Assembly: GCF_026341775.1 (NCBI RefSeq)
Contig: NZ_JAPEOB010000002.1
Span: 2,356,001-2,420,000, forward strand
Direction: 5' to 3'
DNA from: Streptomyces sp. NBC_00654
GTDB taxonomy: Bacteria > Actinomycetota > Actinomycetes > Streptomycetales > Streptomycetaceae
DNA length: 64,000 bases
Each line of letters begins with the position of its first letter. Position 1 is the first letter of the stretch. The notes under the pieces were generated by a model. It worked only from the letters and a program-made list of their open reading frames with translations. It did no database searches and was not told where the DNA came from. The position numbers were made by a program, and so were the translations under genes. This document shows positions 25,714 to 35,562 of the stretch, in pieces.

Positions 25714-28325
25714 TTCTCCGTCACCGCCCTGCCGTCCGCGCCGGTCGCTCCCTTGGTGTACCGGGGGTGGATCAGGCCCACGCAGGTGTACGGGAGTTCA
25801 TCGACCTCCTCGACCGGGACGCCGCGCTGTTCGGCGAGCAGCCGGATGTGTTCGAGGTCGGCGCCCGCGCCGCGCCGGGCGAGGATCTTCCAGGGGACCC
25901 GGCGCAGCAGTACGCGTGTGGTCTCGCCGACGCCCGGCTTGACCAGGTTGACGTCGTGGATGCCGTACTCCTCGCTGATGCGCTCGACGGCTCCCCAGCC
26001 CTCCCAGGTGGGCGCCCGGTCGGCCGCGAGGAGTTCCTTGGCCTCGGCGTCGACCTCGTCCACGACCTCGTCGAAGCGGGCGGCGACCGTGTCGAGGAAG
26101 TGGCCGGACACATCGGAGCCTGCCAGCTCCCGGTAGAACTTGGCGCCGTGGAAGTCGTGCGGGCCGACCAGGTCGGCGCGCAGCACCGTACGGGAGATCA
26201 GGCCGGAGACCGTGGAGTTGAGGCAGGCGGACGGGATGAGGAAGTCCTCACGCGTGCCGTAGGTGCGCACACAGCCGCCCGGGTCGGCCAGGACCGCGAT
26301 CTCGGGGTTGAAGCCCTCGAACTCGCCGAGTGCCGCGGCCAGTTCGCGGGTGATGGCGCCCTTTCCGGTCCAGCCGTCGACGAACACGACGTCGGCCGGG
26401 TCGTGGTGGGCGGCCAGCCAGCGCAGGGCGTTGGCGTCGATGCCCCGGCCGCGCACGATGGAGACGGCGTAGTGCGGCAGGTCGAGACCGTGCCGGTGCT
26501 GGGCCCAGCGGCGCATCAGGACGCCGACCGGTGTACCGGCGCGGGCCAGGGAGACGAGCACCGGGCGCGGGCCGCGCTCGGCGAGGACCGTCTCGGTGAC
26601 GGTGCCGACCGCTCGGGCGATGCGTGCGGCCGAGGCGTCCAGGGCCGCCTCGAACAGGGCCTGGTACTCGGGGCTGGGCTGGTACTCCACGGGCAGCGAC
26701 TCGGCGTAGTGCGCGCCACCGCTCTGTATCGCCTCCTCGCGCTCCTCGGTGGGCGCCTCCAGCTCCGTGCCCGAGAGGTCCTGGAGCAGCCAGCCGACGT
26801 CGGCGGCCGCGTAGGAGGAGAAGTCGGGGCCACGCAGGGGCTCGGGCAGCATGGGGGGTTCCTGCCGGTCGGGGGCGTGCGCGGGGGCGCGTGAGGGGAT
26901 GTACGAGGGGACGACCGCGAGCAGCACCCGGCCGGTGTGGGCCGCCAGCCGGGCGAGCAGGCCGTCGGGGGCGTGCAGTTCGGGGGTGTCCGCGGTGGAG
27001 TCGACGACTGCCACGACGGCGTCGAAGCCGGCCCCCGCGACGTTGTACGCGTACCGGTCGCCGGGGCCGTCCGCGGGGTTGTCGTGGGCCGGGAAGACCA
27101 GCCGGCTCCGTATCGCGTAACCGGGGTCGTCCACGGCCAGGACGGGTGAGCGGGTCGTGGTCGAATAGCGCACCTCGGCGCCGGTGAGCGCCTCCAGCGC
27201 GGTGCCGAGGCGCAGCGGCGCGTACATCAGCTCCTCGAAGCCGAGGACCAGTACGCGTCGGGCGTCGCCCAGCGCCTCGGCGATCCGGGCCGCCATGCCG
27301 GGGAGGGCCGGTTCCAGGAGCGCCCGGTGAGCGGGGGTGAAGCCGTGCCGGCCGCCGTCCGGGACGCCGGTGGGCCAGTCCAGCGGTATCCGGGTGCAGG
27401 GTGCGGGCGCCAGGGCCGGGGCCGGGGAGTCTGTCGCCGAAGCCGAAGCCGGAGCCCGGGCCGGAGCCTGGGCCGAACCCGAACCCGAACCCGAACCGGA
27501 ACCCAGAGCCGGAGCCGTCGCCGCCGCTTCCCGGCCGGCTGCCTCCCGCGCGGCCGACTCCGCCTCCTGCTCCTGCTCCTGCTCCGCCACCAGCGCCTGG
27601 CCGCGTTCCAGGACTCCGTCCGGCAGGCCGACCGTGCCGGAGTTCCGCGCCACCAGGTCCACGCGGGCGCCGATCTCGGCGGCGAACGCGGTCAGCCGGT
27701 CGCGGTCCTCGGGCGAGCGCATGTCCACCAGGGCCACGACGACGTACCGCTCGCGGGGGTACAGCTCATGGAGCACGCGGATGGTATTGAGCACGGTGTT
27801 GCCGGTCGAGAACTCGTCGTCGACCAGGACCAGCGGTGCGGGGGCGCCCCCGGCGCCGGGGCCCGCCAGCAGTGTCCCGTCCTCCGGCAGCAGCAGGTGC
27901 GACGTGGCGTGCGAGTGGGACTCCTCGAATCCGCCCGCCCTGGCCACTCCCGCCACCGGGCGCCGCGTCGAGTGCAGATACGGGGCGGCCCCGAGGCCGT
28001 CCGCGACGGCGTGGCCGAGGCCGGTCGCCGTTTCCGCGTAGCCGAGGACGACCGCGCGGCCGGCCTCGGCGTCACCCAGGAGCGCCCGTACCCGCTCGCC
28101 CAGCTCGACCCCGGCGCCGTACACCACCGAGGGCCGCTGCGGCACATGCTTGCCCAGCACGTTCGACACGAGCAGATGCGCCCGCCTGGGGTTGCGGCGC
28201 AGGGCGAGGCCCAGCATCTCCGGGAGCTCCCGGTCGCCGATCAGTTCGACTCCCAGTCGCTCGGCAACCCAGCTGCCCGACCACACCACGTCCACGGCCT
28301 CTTCTCCCGTCGCGCACTCGCTCAT
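25710..28325 (-). CDS. phosphoribosyltransferase-TRSP-StiP-PELOTA fusion, ter-associated
   Basis: An 871 aa multidomain protein. Residues 1-250 are a PRTase with the PRPP loop LVLVDDEFSTGNTVLNT. A low-complexity EQ/GS/AP linker (about 255-320) is followed by a TRSP domain (VLGFEELMYAPLRLG, YSTTTRSPV). From about 480 comes a StiP-type domain (ADVGWLLQDLSG, LVSLARAGTPVGVLMRRW, FVDGWTGKGAITREL, SACLNSTVSGLISRT). It closes with a PELOTA-type RNA-binding segment (VKPGVGETTRVLLRR). In other ter loci PRTase and StiP are separate genes. The start is 10 bases after the CitE-like stop. Confidence 0.82.
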   Translation of the reverse strand: MSECATGEEAVDVVWSGSWVAERLGVELIGDRELPEMLGLALRRNPRRAHLLVSNVLGKHVPQRPSVVYGAGVELGERVRALLGDAEAGRAVVLGYAETATGLGHAVADGLGAAPYLHSTRRPVAGVARAGGFEESHSHATSHLLLPEDGTLLAGPGAGGAPAPLVLVDDEFSTGNTVLNTIRVLHELYPRERYVVVALVDMRSPEDRDRLTAFAAEIGARVDLVARNSGTVGLPDGVLERGQALVAEQEQEQEAESAAREAAGREAAATAPALGSGSGSGSGSAQAPARAPASASATDSPAPALAPAPCTRIPLDWPTGVPDGGRHGFTPAHRALLEPALPGMAARIAEALGDARRVLVLGFEELMYAPLRLGTALEALTGAEVRYSTTTRSPVLAVDDPGYAIRSRLVFPAHDNPADGPGDRYAYNVAGAGFDAVVAVVDSTADTPELHAPDGLLARLAAHTGRVLLAVVPSYIPSRAPAHAPDRQEPPMLPEPLRGPDFSSYAAADVGWLLQDLSGTELEAPTEEREEAIQSGGAHYAESLPVEYQPSPEYQALFEAALDASAARIARAVGTVTETVLAERGPRPVLVSLARAGTPVGVLMRRWAQHRHGLDLPHYAVSIVRGRGIDANALRWLAAHHDPADVVFVDGWTGKGAITRELAAALGEFEGFNPEIAVLADPGGCVRTYGTREDFLIPSACLNSTVSGLISRTVLRADLVGPHDFHGAKFYRELAGSDVSGHFLDTVAARFDEVVDEVDAEAKELLAADRAPTWEGWGAVERISEEYGIHDVNLVKPGVGETTRVLLRRVPWKILARRGAGADLEHIRLLAEQRGVPVEEVDELPYTCVGLIHPRYTKGATGADGRAVTEK

Positions 28326-28335
28326 CGACGCACGC

Positions 28336-29499
28336 TCAGTTCGCCGGCCCGGCGGCCAGCAGTTCCACGAAACCGACGTCTTCCCTCGCCACACCGAAGA
28401 CCTCGGCCCGCAGCAGTGTCCGCTCGGCCCAGGCCCGGTGCGGCTTCACTTCGTTCATCTTGTTCGTGTACGCGGAACGCAGTACACCCCCGCCGCCGCT
28501 CTCCGGCCGCAGGATGTCCTCGGCGTCGCTGAACTCCTCGTGACTGACCACCGACAGCGCGTGCACGGGCGCCACGTGCGAGGGGTGGATGCAGGTCTTG
28601 CCGAGCAGTCCGTTGGCCCGGTCGAGCCCGATCTCGCGCAGCAGGCCGTCCAGGTCGTGCTCGATGAGTGCCGTACGCAGTTCCTCGGCGCGGCCCTCCA
28701 GGAAGGGGCTGCGGCGGAGCTGCGGTTTGAACATGCGTTCCTGGACGCGGAAGTACTCCCACACCGGTCCGGTGATCGTGAAGCCGGTGCCGTCCGCCCG
28801 GCCCAGGACATTGACGACATCGCCGATGACGGCGCTGACGATCTGGACGTCGTACGCCGTCATGTCGGGCGCCCGGCGCAGACCGTAGGCCGAGCAGAAG
28901 TCGGTGACGCCGAGCCGCAGGGCCAGGACCCGGTCGCGGTACTTGGCCACGGAACGGGCGATTCCGTGCAGGGTCTCGCTCCGGGTCTCCAGATGCAGCA
29001 GCTCGGGCGATTCGAGAACCGGCATCGCGAACAGCCGCTGCCCGCAGGCCGCCTCCGCGGCGGAGAGGGCTTCCAGGAAGAGCGCGCCCCGTTCCTCCGT
29101 GAACTTCGGTAGTACGAATCCGGACAACATGCGGACCGAGGCACCGAGCCGGTCGACCAGATCGGTGATCTGACCCGGTTCGCGGACCCGGATGAAGAGC
29201 AGCGGAAGCTCGTCGGCCGCCTCGGCGAGCGCCGCGAACTGCGTGACGAGGTTCACCTCGGCATCGGCCACCTCGGCGTCGTTTATCGAATCCTCCAGGC
29301 ACAGCACCATGGAGACGACGCCGCGCCGGGCCTGCTTGATCACATCGTCGGCGAGCGCGGGCCGGGTGGCCGGAGAGTAGAGCGTGGCCCCCAGGGCGAC
29401 CGAGAGCAGCCGGGCGGGCGAGTCCGCGCTGAACTCGCACGGCTCCCGAAGGAACAGGCTCTCCCGGACAGCGGGCGAGATATGCCCGAAATGACGCAT
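28336..29499 (-). CDS. HpcH/HpaI aldolase/citrate lyase-like protein, ter module
   Basis: A 387 aa TIM-barrel protein related to CitE-like lyases. It shows SMVLCLEDSINDAEV (Mg-binding acidic region), LLFIRVREP, LPKFTEERGALFLEAL, AMPVLESPEL and LRLGVTDFCSAYGLRR. It likely handles a CoA- or keto-type substrate in the ter pathway; none is known. It is the first gene of a three-gene operon and divergent from the TerD gene across 222 bp. The start has GGGGGAA upstream. Confidence 0.85.
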   Translation of the reverse strand: MRHFGHISPAVRESLFLREPCEFSADSPARLLSVALGATLYSPATRPALADDVIKQARRGVVSMVLCLEDSINDAEVADAEVNLVTQFAALAEAADELPLLFIRVREPGQITDLVDRLGASVRMLSGFVLPKFTEERGALFLEALSAAEAACGQRLFAMPVLESPELLHLETRSETLHGIARSVAKYRDRVLALRLGVTDFCSAYGLRRAPDMTAYDVQIVSAVIGDVVNVLGRADGTGFTITGPVWEYFRVQERMFKPQLRRSPFLEGRAEELRTALIEHDLDGLLREIGLDRANGLLGKTCIHPSHVAPVHALSVVSHEEFSDAEDILRPESGGGGVLRSAYTNKMNEVKPHRAWAERTLLRAEVFGVAREDVGFVELLAAGPAN

Positions 29500-29721
29500 T
29501 GGTTTCCCCCGAACTGCCTGACCGGCCGGACGAATGTATGGCCGGTAATAGTACGTATGGGCGGGTGTCAACAGTTCCCCATGTGCATGAATTTCCGGTT
29601 ACCCGCCCATTGCCCCCCTCCGCCGGCAGGTATCGTCACGCCTCTCCCGGGCTCCGCCGGGCCCATGGATTTGTGCCCCCCGCGTTGTCCGCACGGGCGC
29701 CCAGCAGGCAGGATGACGGGC

Positions 29722-30699
29722 ATGACGCACGCGATGCTGAAGGGCTCGAACGTCCCCCTCGACGCCATGGCCGTACGGGCCGTGCTGCGCTGGACCCCGG
29801 GGGCCGGGGTTCCGGATGTGGATGCCTCCGCCCTGCTGCTGGGCGCCTCCGGCCGCGTGCGCTCCGACGAGGACTTCGTCTTCTACAACCAGCCCCGGCA
29901 TCCCTCCGGCCTGGTACGGCGGCTGCCCAAGCGCAGCGTCGCCGATGGGCTGACCGACACGATCGAGGCGGATCTGAGCGCGCTCGATCCCTCGGTGGAC
30001 CAGGTGGTCATCGCCGCCTCCTCCGACGGCGCGGCCTTCCAGCAGGTCCGGGATCTGCAGATACTGCTGTTCGACGCCGCACTCGCGGACGGTGAGCCGC
30101 TGGCCGTGTTCGATGTCAGGGCGGAGACCGGGGAGGAGACCGCCATCATCTGCGGCGAGCTCTACCGGCGCGGGGAGGGCTGGAAGTTCCGGGCGGTCGG
30201 GCAGGGGTATCCGACCGGCCTGATCGGGCTCGCCACCGCCTTCGGGATCTCGGTCGACGAGTCGGAGGCACAGGCGCAGGCACAAGCACAGGCGCAGTCC
30301 GAGGGGCAGACGCAGGCGGCCGCTCCCGGGGAGGCCGCACACGGGCCGCACACGGCCCACCCGCTCGGCCCCGACTCCCAGGCCACGGTCCAGCACCACC
30401 AGCCCTCGTACGGCTACCCACAGCCCGTCTCCGCCCCGCCCGCGTACGGCTACCCGCAGCCCGGACCGGCTTCCGCCCCGCCGGCGTACGGATATCCGCA
30501 GCCCGAGCCCGCCACCGCGGCGCCCGGATACGGCTACCCGCAGCCCGAGCCCGCGGCGGCCTCGTCCGGATACGGCTACCCGCAGCCCGCGGCGGCCTCG
30601 ACCGGATACGGCTACCCGCAGCCCGCGGCGGCCGCCGCACACGCACCGGACCCGCACTTCACGCTGCCCCCGCAGGGCCCGCAGTTCATCCGTTCCTGA
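29722..30699 (+). CDS. TerD-family protein with a YGYPQP-repeat tail
   Basis: A 325 aa protein. Residues 1-185 form a TerD domain: MLKGSNVPLD, the acidic VPDVDASALLLGASGRV, FVFYNQPRHPSG and [21 protein letters not shown] Gln/Ala stretch follows and then at least six YGYPQP repeats to the C-terminus. TerD domains bind calcium; one key acidic loop (GDGDDE in TerD) is missing here. The tail may mediate membrane or protein contact. ATG 29722 fits the AGGA site; ATG 29713 is an alternative. Confidence 0.85.
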   Translation: MTHAMLKGSNVPLDAMAVRAVLRWTPGAGVPDVDASALLLGASGRVRSDEDFVFYNQPRHPSGLVRRLPKRSVADGLTDTIEADLSALDPSVDQVVIAASSDGAAFQQVRDLQILLFDAALADGEPLAVFDVRAETGEETAIICGELYRRGEGWKFRAVGQGYPTGLIGLATAFGISVDESEAQAQAQAQAQSEGQTQAAAPGEAAHGPHTAHPLGPDSQATVQHHQPSYGYPQPVSAPPAYGYPQPGPASAPPAYGYPQPEPATAAPGYGYPQPEPAAASSGYGYPQPAAASTGYGYPQPAAAAAHAPDPHFTLPPQGPQFIRS

Positions 30700-30756
30700 G
30701 CCGCCGGGCCGCTGCGCACCCGGACCGCGTATCCGGCCGCCGGTCGGCACCGGTGC

Positions 30757-31491
30757 TCAGGTCCGGGTTTTGTAGCCGCGCCCCCACTGCATCCCGAAGC
30801 CGTACATCCGGTCCAGCTCCGACTGGAAGCCGTAGACGAATTTCACCTCGCGCCGCACGATGAGCTCGTCCTTGATGTTCTCCACGGTGAACACGGCGCA
30901 GGAGCGGGCCTGCGGGGCGCGCTCGTCCAGCTCGATCTCGATCCGCGGGCCGTTGCCCGGGTAGAGCGTCACCTTGGCGTGCGTACGGTCGAACGCGGGC
31001 GTCTGGTCGTAGATGTAGACGAAGAACAGCAGCCGCTTGATCTGGTCGCGCTGGTCGAGATTGACGTAGACCGTCTCCCCCGACGGCGCCCCGAAGCGGT
31101 CGTCGCCGCTGAGTCTGATGTACGGCGGGGCGTTCAGATCACCTATCAGGTTGCCCAGGGGCTGCACGACTCCCTTGGTGCCGTCCTGGAGTTCGTACAT
31201 GCAGCCGAGGTCCAGGTCGACGTTGACCATGCCCTGGGTGTGCGCCTGGACCACATCGGGCTTGAAGAGCTTGAACGGGCGCAGCAGCGAGCCGCTCTCG
31301 CCCGACCTGCCGGAGATGTCCGCGCTCCGCATCCGCCAGGACAGGTTCACCCGGAGGTTGCCGGAGAGCGCGCCCTGTTTGTTCAGCGAGACCGTGGCGT
31401 TCCGTTTGGAGAGCACGATGGAACTCGTCGCGGAATTGCCCGACTCGAACTGTGCTGCGCGCCCCGGCCACACGCCGTCGAAGAAGCCCAT
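30757..31491 (-). CDS. TerA-like tellurium resistance family protein
   Basis: A 244 aa protein of the TerA/TerD superfamily. It has LSKRNATVSLNKQGALSGNL, a TerD-like core with VNVDLDLGCMYELQDGTKG and FGAPSGETVYVNLDQRDQIK, and a beta-strand C-terminus. It probably acts in the calcium-responsive Ter membrane-associated complex. ATG 31491 is preferred because GGGGG lies upstream; an ATG at 31503 has none. It is followed by the convergent TerD-tail gene. Confidence 0.82.
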   Translation of the reverse strand: MGFFDGVWPGRAAQFESGNSATSSIVLSKRNATVSLNKQGALSGNLRVNLSWRMRSADISGRSGESGSLLRPFKLFKPDVVQAHTQGMVNVDLDLGCMYELQDGTKGVVQPLGNLIGDLNAPPYIRLSGDDRFGAPSGETVYVNLDQRDQIKRLLFFVYIYDQTPAFDRTHAKVTLYPGNGPRIEIELDERAPQARSCAVFTVENIKDELIVRREVKFVYGFQSELDRMYGFGMQWGRGYKTRT

Positions 31492-31715
31492 CCCAACCCC
31501 CATGTGAATCGTGGCGCGGCCGGTGCCCGGCCCCGCCCCCCGCACGTACCCCTGCTGCCCCTGCTGTCCCCCGCTGTCCCCCCGCCACCGCGGAGCGTAC
31601 GGCGGCCACCGGGGCACATGACCGCGGGGCGGCCACCGGGCCGGGTCCGGATTTCGCCGGAGAGCCGTCGCCGTGTGGGCCGCCCCGCAGAGAGCGTTCC
31701 TCAATACCTACCGGG

Positions 31716-32867
31716 TCACACCCCGGAGGAGGCTTCCGCCTTGGAACCGGAGCTGTCGCCCCCGTCGCCGCCGGCCGCGGCGATCGCCTTGTTGCGGCGG
31801 ACCGAGGACCAGAAGGACCAGCCGATCAGTACGACGCCGACGGAGCCGGTGATGAACTCGTTGATCTCGTACTGGATGGTGACGAGCAGGATGGCCGCCA
31901 GCGCGCCGATGGCGTAGTGGGCGCCGTGCTCCAGGTAGACGTAGTCGTCCAGCGTGCCCTCGCGGACCAGGTAGACGGTGAGCGAACGGACGTACATGGC
32001 ACCGATACCGAGGCCGAGGGCCATCAGCACGATCTCGTTGGTGATGGCGAAGGCGCCGATGACACCGTCGAAGGAGAAGGACGCGTCCAGGACCTCCAGG
32101 TAGAGGAACATGAAGAACGCGGCCTTGCCCGCGAGGCCGACCGCGGAGACGGACTTGCCCGCCTTCTTGGCCTCTTCCTCGGCCTCGTGCTCGCGCTCCT
32201 CCTCCTCTTCGAGCTTGTTCTCGAAGAAGCCGGAGAGCCCGCCGACCACGAGGTACGTGATCAGACCCGCGATACCGGAGAGCATGACGGTCGACGCCTT
32301 GTCCACGTGCCCGCCACCGTGCTGGTGGGCCTGGGTCGCGAACGTCAGCGCCGTGATCAGCAGCACGATCAGCGCGATGCAGACCGACAGCATGTCGACC
32401 TTGCCGAGCTTGGCGAGCGGGCGCTCGATCCAGCGCAGCCACTGGATGTCACGGTCCTCGAAAATGAAGTCGAGGAAGATCATGAGAAGGAACATGCCAC
32501 CGAAGGCGGCGATCGACGGATGCGCGTCCGTGACCAGTTCCTTGTACCTGTCAGGGTCGTTGAAGGAAAGATCGATCGCCTCGATCGGGCCGAGCTGTGC
32601 ACTGACGGCCACGATCACGACGGGGAAGACCAGCCGCATACCGAAGACCGCGATGAGCACACCCACCGTGAGGAAGATCTTCTGCCAGAAGGCATTCATC
32701 TTCTTCAGGATTCCGGCGTTGATCACCGCGTTGTCGAAGGACAGCGAGATCTCCAGGACCGACAGGATCGCCACAATGCCGAATGCCTGCCACCCCCCGT
32801 AGAACGCCGCTGCGACCAGACCGATCGCGGTGACCGCGAACGACCAGCCGAAGGTTTTCAGAACCAC
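31716..32867 (-). CDS. DUF475 (TerC-like) integral membrane protein
   Basis: A 383 aa polytopic protein. It has the TerC-superfamily acidic motifs LEISLSFDNAVINAG in an early membrane segment and LEVLDASFSFDGVIGAF in a later one, consistent with metal transport. A charged loop EEEEEREHEAEEEAKKA separates the two halves. About nine membrane segments. TerC relatives include manganese exporters and the Ter complex anchor. The start is GTG with GGGGTAG upstream. It lies between the TerA-like gene and the two TerD genes, same strand. Confidence 0.88.
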   Translation of the reverse strand: MVLKTFGWSFAVTAIGLVAAAFYGGWQAFGIVAILSVLEISLSFDNAVINAGILKKMNAFWQKIFLTVGVLIAVFGMRLVFPVVIVAVSAQLGPIEAIDLSFNDPDRYKELVTDAHPSIAAFGGMFLLMIFLDFIFEDRDIQWLRWIERPLAKLGKVDMLSVCIALIVLLITALTFATQAHQHGGGHVDKASTVMLSGIAGLITYLVVGGLSGFFENKLEEEEEREHEAEEEAKKAGKSVSAVGLAGKAAFFMFLYLEVLDASFSFDGVIGAFAITNEIVLMALGLGIGAMYVRSLTVYLVREGTLDDYVYLEHGAHYAIGALAAILLVTIQYEINEFITGSVGVVLIGWSFWSSVRRNKAIAAAGGDGGDSSGSKAEASSGV

Positions 32868-32937
32868 TGGCTACCCCATCGTGTTATGTAAGGGTCTCCC
32901 CAGGTGTGTACGGGGCTCCCCCGCGCCGTGCGCGGTT

Positions 32938-33513
32938 TTACGAAACGTTGACCCCGAAGTCTAGAGCGATACCTCTCAGCCCCGACGCGTACCCCTGCCC
33001 CACTGCACGGAATTTCCACTCGCCGTTGTACCGGTAGAGCTCTCCGAAGATCATCGCGGTCTCCGTCGAGGCGTCCTCGCTCAGGTCGTAGCGCGCCAGC
33101 TCCTGGCCGTCCGCCTGATTCACCACGCGGATGAAGGCATTGCTGACCTGCCCGAAGGTCTGCCCGCGATTGTCCGCCTCATGGATCGAGACCGGGAAGA
33201 TGATCTTGTCGCAGTGGGCGGGTACCTGGTCGAGGTGCACGATGACCGACTCGTCGTCGCCATCGCCCTCACCCGTGAGGTTGTCACCGGTGTGCTCCAC
33301 GGAGCCGTCCGGGCTGGTGAGGTTGTTGTAGAAGACGAACCACTCGTCGCCGAGCACCCGTCCCGACTGGCACAGCAGCGCGCTGGCGTCGAGGTCGAAG
33401 TCGGCTCCGGTGGTGGCCCGTGCGTCCCAGCCGAGCCCGATCAGCACCTGGGTGAGGTTGGGAGCGGCCTTGGAGAGGGAGACATTGCCTCCCTTGGCGA
33501 GCGTGACGCCCAT
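32938..33513 (-). CDS. TerD calcium-binding stress protein
   Basis: A 191 aa TerD protein: [98 protein letters not shown]. The acidic loops bind Ca2+ in characterised TerD. It is a close paralog of the next gene upstream. The start has GGGAGG. The product works with DUF475/TerC-type membrane proteins in metal and envelope stress. Confidence 0.93.
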   Translation of the reverse strand: MGVTLAKGGNVSLSKAAPNLTQVLIGLGWDARATTGADFDLDASALLCQSGRVLGDEWFVFYNNLTSPDGSVEHTGDNLTGEGDGDDESVIVHLDQVPAHCDKIIFPVSIHEADNRGQTFGQVSNAFIRVVNQADGQELARYDLSEDASTETAMIFGELYRYNGEWKFRAVGQGYASGLRGIALDFGVNVS

Positions 33514-33682
33514 GTGTGTCCTCCCCGAGTCGTTGGACGATGTCGCCGGACGCTCGGACGCCCGGGTGAGGGCGCGTGAGCGCCCTGTTGAGCACGTCCG
33601 GCGCCGCACACATCGTGCGGCGCCGGACGGGTTGGTGCTGATGGCGGCTCAGCGCTGCGGCGGAGCTGTCACCGGGCGTCGG

Positions 33683-34258
33683 TCAGACGTTGACGCCGAA
33701 GTCCTGCGCGATGCCGCGCAGACCCGAGGCGTAGCCCTGGCCGATGGCGCGGAACTTCCACTCCGCCCCGTTGCGGTACAGCTCGCCGAAGACCATGGCG
33801 GTCTCGGTCGAGGCGTCCTCGCTCAGGTCGTAGCGCGCCAGCTCCGTGTTGTCGGCCTGGTTGACCACGCGGATGTACGCGTTGCGCACCTGGCCGAAGC
33901 TCTGCTGACGGCTCTCGGCCTCGTAGATCGAGACCGGGAAGACGATCTTGTCCACATCGGCCGGCACACCGGCCAGGTTCACCTTGACGACCTCGTCGTC
34001 ACCCTCGCCCTCACCGGTGAGGTTGTCACCGGTGTGCTCGACGGAACCGTCGGGGCTCTTGAGGTTGTTGAAGAAAACGAAATTCCCGTCGTTTCCGACC
34101 TTGCCCTCGGCGTTCGTCAGCAGGGCGCTGGCGTCGAGGTCGAAGTCACCACCGGTGGTGGTACGGGCATCCCAGCCCAGACCGACGATGACCGCGGTCA
34201 GGTTGGGCGCGGCCTTGGTCAGCGAGACGTTGCCGCCCTTGCTGAGGCTGACTCCCAC
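33683..34258 (-). CDS. terD: TerD calcium-binding stress protein (paralog)
   Basis: A 191 aa TerD protein opening [20 protein letters not shown], with [58 protein letters not shown] and a C-terminal [23 protein letters not shown] 34258 is chosen over ATG 34270 since GGGAGG sits just before it and the family starts there. A tandem duplication with the downstream copy is clear from the near-identical acidic loops. Confidence 0.93.
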   Translation of the reverse strand: MGVSLSKGGNVSLTKAAPNLTAVIVGLGWDARTTTGGDFDLDASALLTNAEGKVGNDGNFVFFNNLKSPDGSVEHTGDNLTGEGEGDDEVVKVNLAGVPADVDKIVFPVSIYEAESRQQSFGQVRNAYIRVVNQADNTELARYDLSEDASTETAMVFGELYRNGAEWKFRAIGQGYASGLRGIAQDFGVNV

Positions 34259-34383
34259 GAGTCCTCCCATAGGTTTTCAGGGGCCGGCAGACACCAGCGT
34301 CCCCGTCGTGCGTTGGTATCGGATCAACGATTGGATCCTAGTGACCGGTTCCCTGCCAAAACAGGCTTTTGGCCGGGCGTCGC

Positions 34384-34519
34384 GATTCCGGGACCGGAGC
34401 CCCGCCGTTCCGGGACCGGAGCCTCCCGGATCCGGGGTTCCGATCGCCGGAGTTCCGATCGCCGGGGTTCCGGGATCAGATCGCCGGAGTTCCGGGTTCC
34501 GATCGCCGGGTTTCCGGGA
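34384..34519. repeat. tandem GATCGCCGGNGTTCCG repeats
   Basis: Five or six imperfect units of GATCGCCGGAGTTCCG, some with GGGATCA inserts, between terD and the peroxiredoxin stop. The repeat reaches the peroxiredoxin stop codon. Confidence 0.7.
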
Positions 34520-34978
34520 TCAGATCGCCGCGAGCGCCGTGATGTAGTCCTTGAGGTCGCGTGCGTCGGGCAGACCGTTGACCACGGTCCAGCGGACGAC
34601 GCCCTCCTTGTCGATGATGAAGGTGCCGCGCACCGCGCAGCCCTTCTCCTCGTCGAAGACGCCGTACGCCCGCGAGGTCGCGCCGTGCGGCCAGAAGTCG
34701 GAGACCAGCGGGTACTCCAGGCCCTCCTGCTCGGCGAAGACCCGCAGGGTGTGGATGGAGTCGTTGGAGACGGCGAGGAGCTGGGTGTCGTCGTTCTCGA
34801 ACTGCGGCAGCTCATCGCGGAGCGCGCACAGCTCACCCGTGCAGACGCCGGTGAAGGCGAACGGGTAGAACAGCAGCACCACGTTCTTCTCGCCCCGGAA
34901 GTCCGAGAGCCTCACGGTCCGGCCGTGGTTGTCCTTCAGCTCGAAATCCGGGGCCTGGGTGCCGACCTCGATCGCCAT
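34520..34978 (-). CDS. peroxiredoxin, AhpE/BCP-like
   Basis: A 152 aa thiol peroxidase with [21 protein letters not shown]46 is the peroxidatic Cys in the TxxC-type motif, and C51 a possible resolving Cys. A further Cys lies in [12 protein letters not shown]. It reduces H2O2 and alkyl hydroperoxides in the cytoplasm. The start ATG has GAAGGGAC upstream. It resembles mycobacterial AhpE in length and motif. Confidence 0.9.
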   Translation of the reverse strand: MAIEVGTQAPDFELKDNHGRTVRLSDFRGEKNVVLLFYPFAFTGVCTGELCALRDELPQFENDDTQLLAVSNDSIHTLRVFAEQEGLEYPLVSDFWPHGATSRAYGVFDEEKGCAVRGTFIIDKEGVVRWTVVNGLPDARDLKDYITALAAI

Positions 34979-35124
34979 GGAACGCGTCCCTTCGCTACGT
35001 CACCGCTTGACCGGACTGGGCCGTCCGGGTGGCACCCACCCTACGCATGGGCGGGGTACCGGCACGTACGAAGGCCCCCGGGGGCGTGATCGCCGCCGGG
35101 GGCCCCGGGTGATGAGAGAGCGGG

Positions 35125-35562
35125 TCAGCGCTTGCCCTTGGCCCCCTTGGGGGTGACCAGACGGCTGCCCGTCCAGTCCTTGCCCGCACTGATGCTCTTG
35201 GTCTGAGCGAGGCCGGCTGTCTGGGCAGCCTCATTGATGTCGCTCGGTTCGACGTATCCGTCACGGCCGGTCTTCGGCGTCATCAGCCAGACCGTACCGC
35301 CGTCCTCGAGCAGACCAATGGCATCCACCAGCGCGTCCGTAAGGTCGCCGTCCTCGTCACGGAACCAGAGCAGGACGACGTCGGCGACGTCGTCGTACTC
35401 CTCGTCGACGAGATCCTGGCCGGTAGTGGCCTCAATGCCCTCACGGAGCTCCAGCTCGACGTCGTCGTCGTAGCCGATCTCCTGGACCACTTGTCCGGGC
35501 TCGAACCCCAGGCGTGCAGCCGGGTTGGTCCGCTCCTCCGCGTGGTCCGCGGTCGCGCTCAC
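35125..35562 (-). CDS. DUF3052 protein
   Basis: A 145 aa acidic protein with NPAARLGFEPGQVVQEIGYD, DDVADVVLLWFRDEDGDLTD and TVWLMTPKTGRDGYVEPSDI, the DUF3052 pattern found across actinobacteria. The role is unknown. The GTG start follows AGGAGG. It is divergent from aceE over a 482-bp gap. Confidence 0.9.
   Translation of the reverse strand: MSATADHAEERTNPAARLGFEPGQVVQEIGYDDDVELELREGIEATTGQDLVDEEYDDVADVVLLWFRDEDGDLTDALVDAIGLLEDGGTVWLMTPKTGRDGYVEPSDINEAAQTAGLAQTKSISAGKDWTGSRLVTPKGAKGKR

Noticed and set aside
34384..34519. Possible CRISPR-like array
   Set aside because: Units are contiguous and imperfect, with no regular unique spacers and no cas genes.
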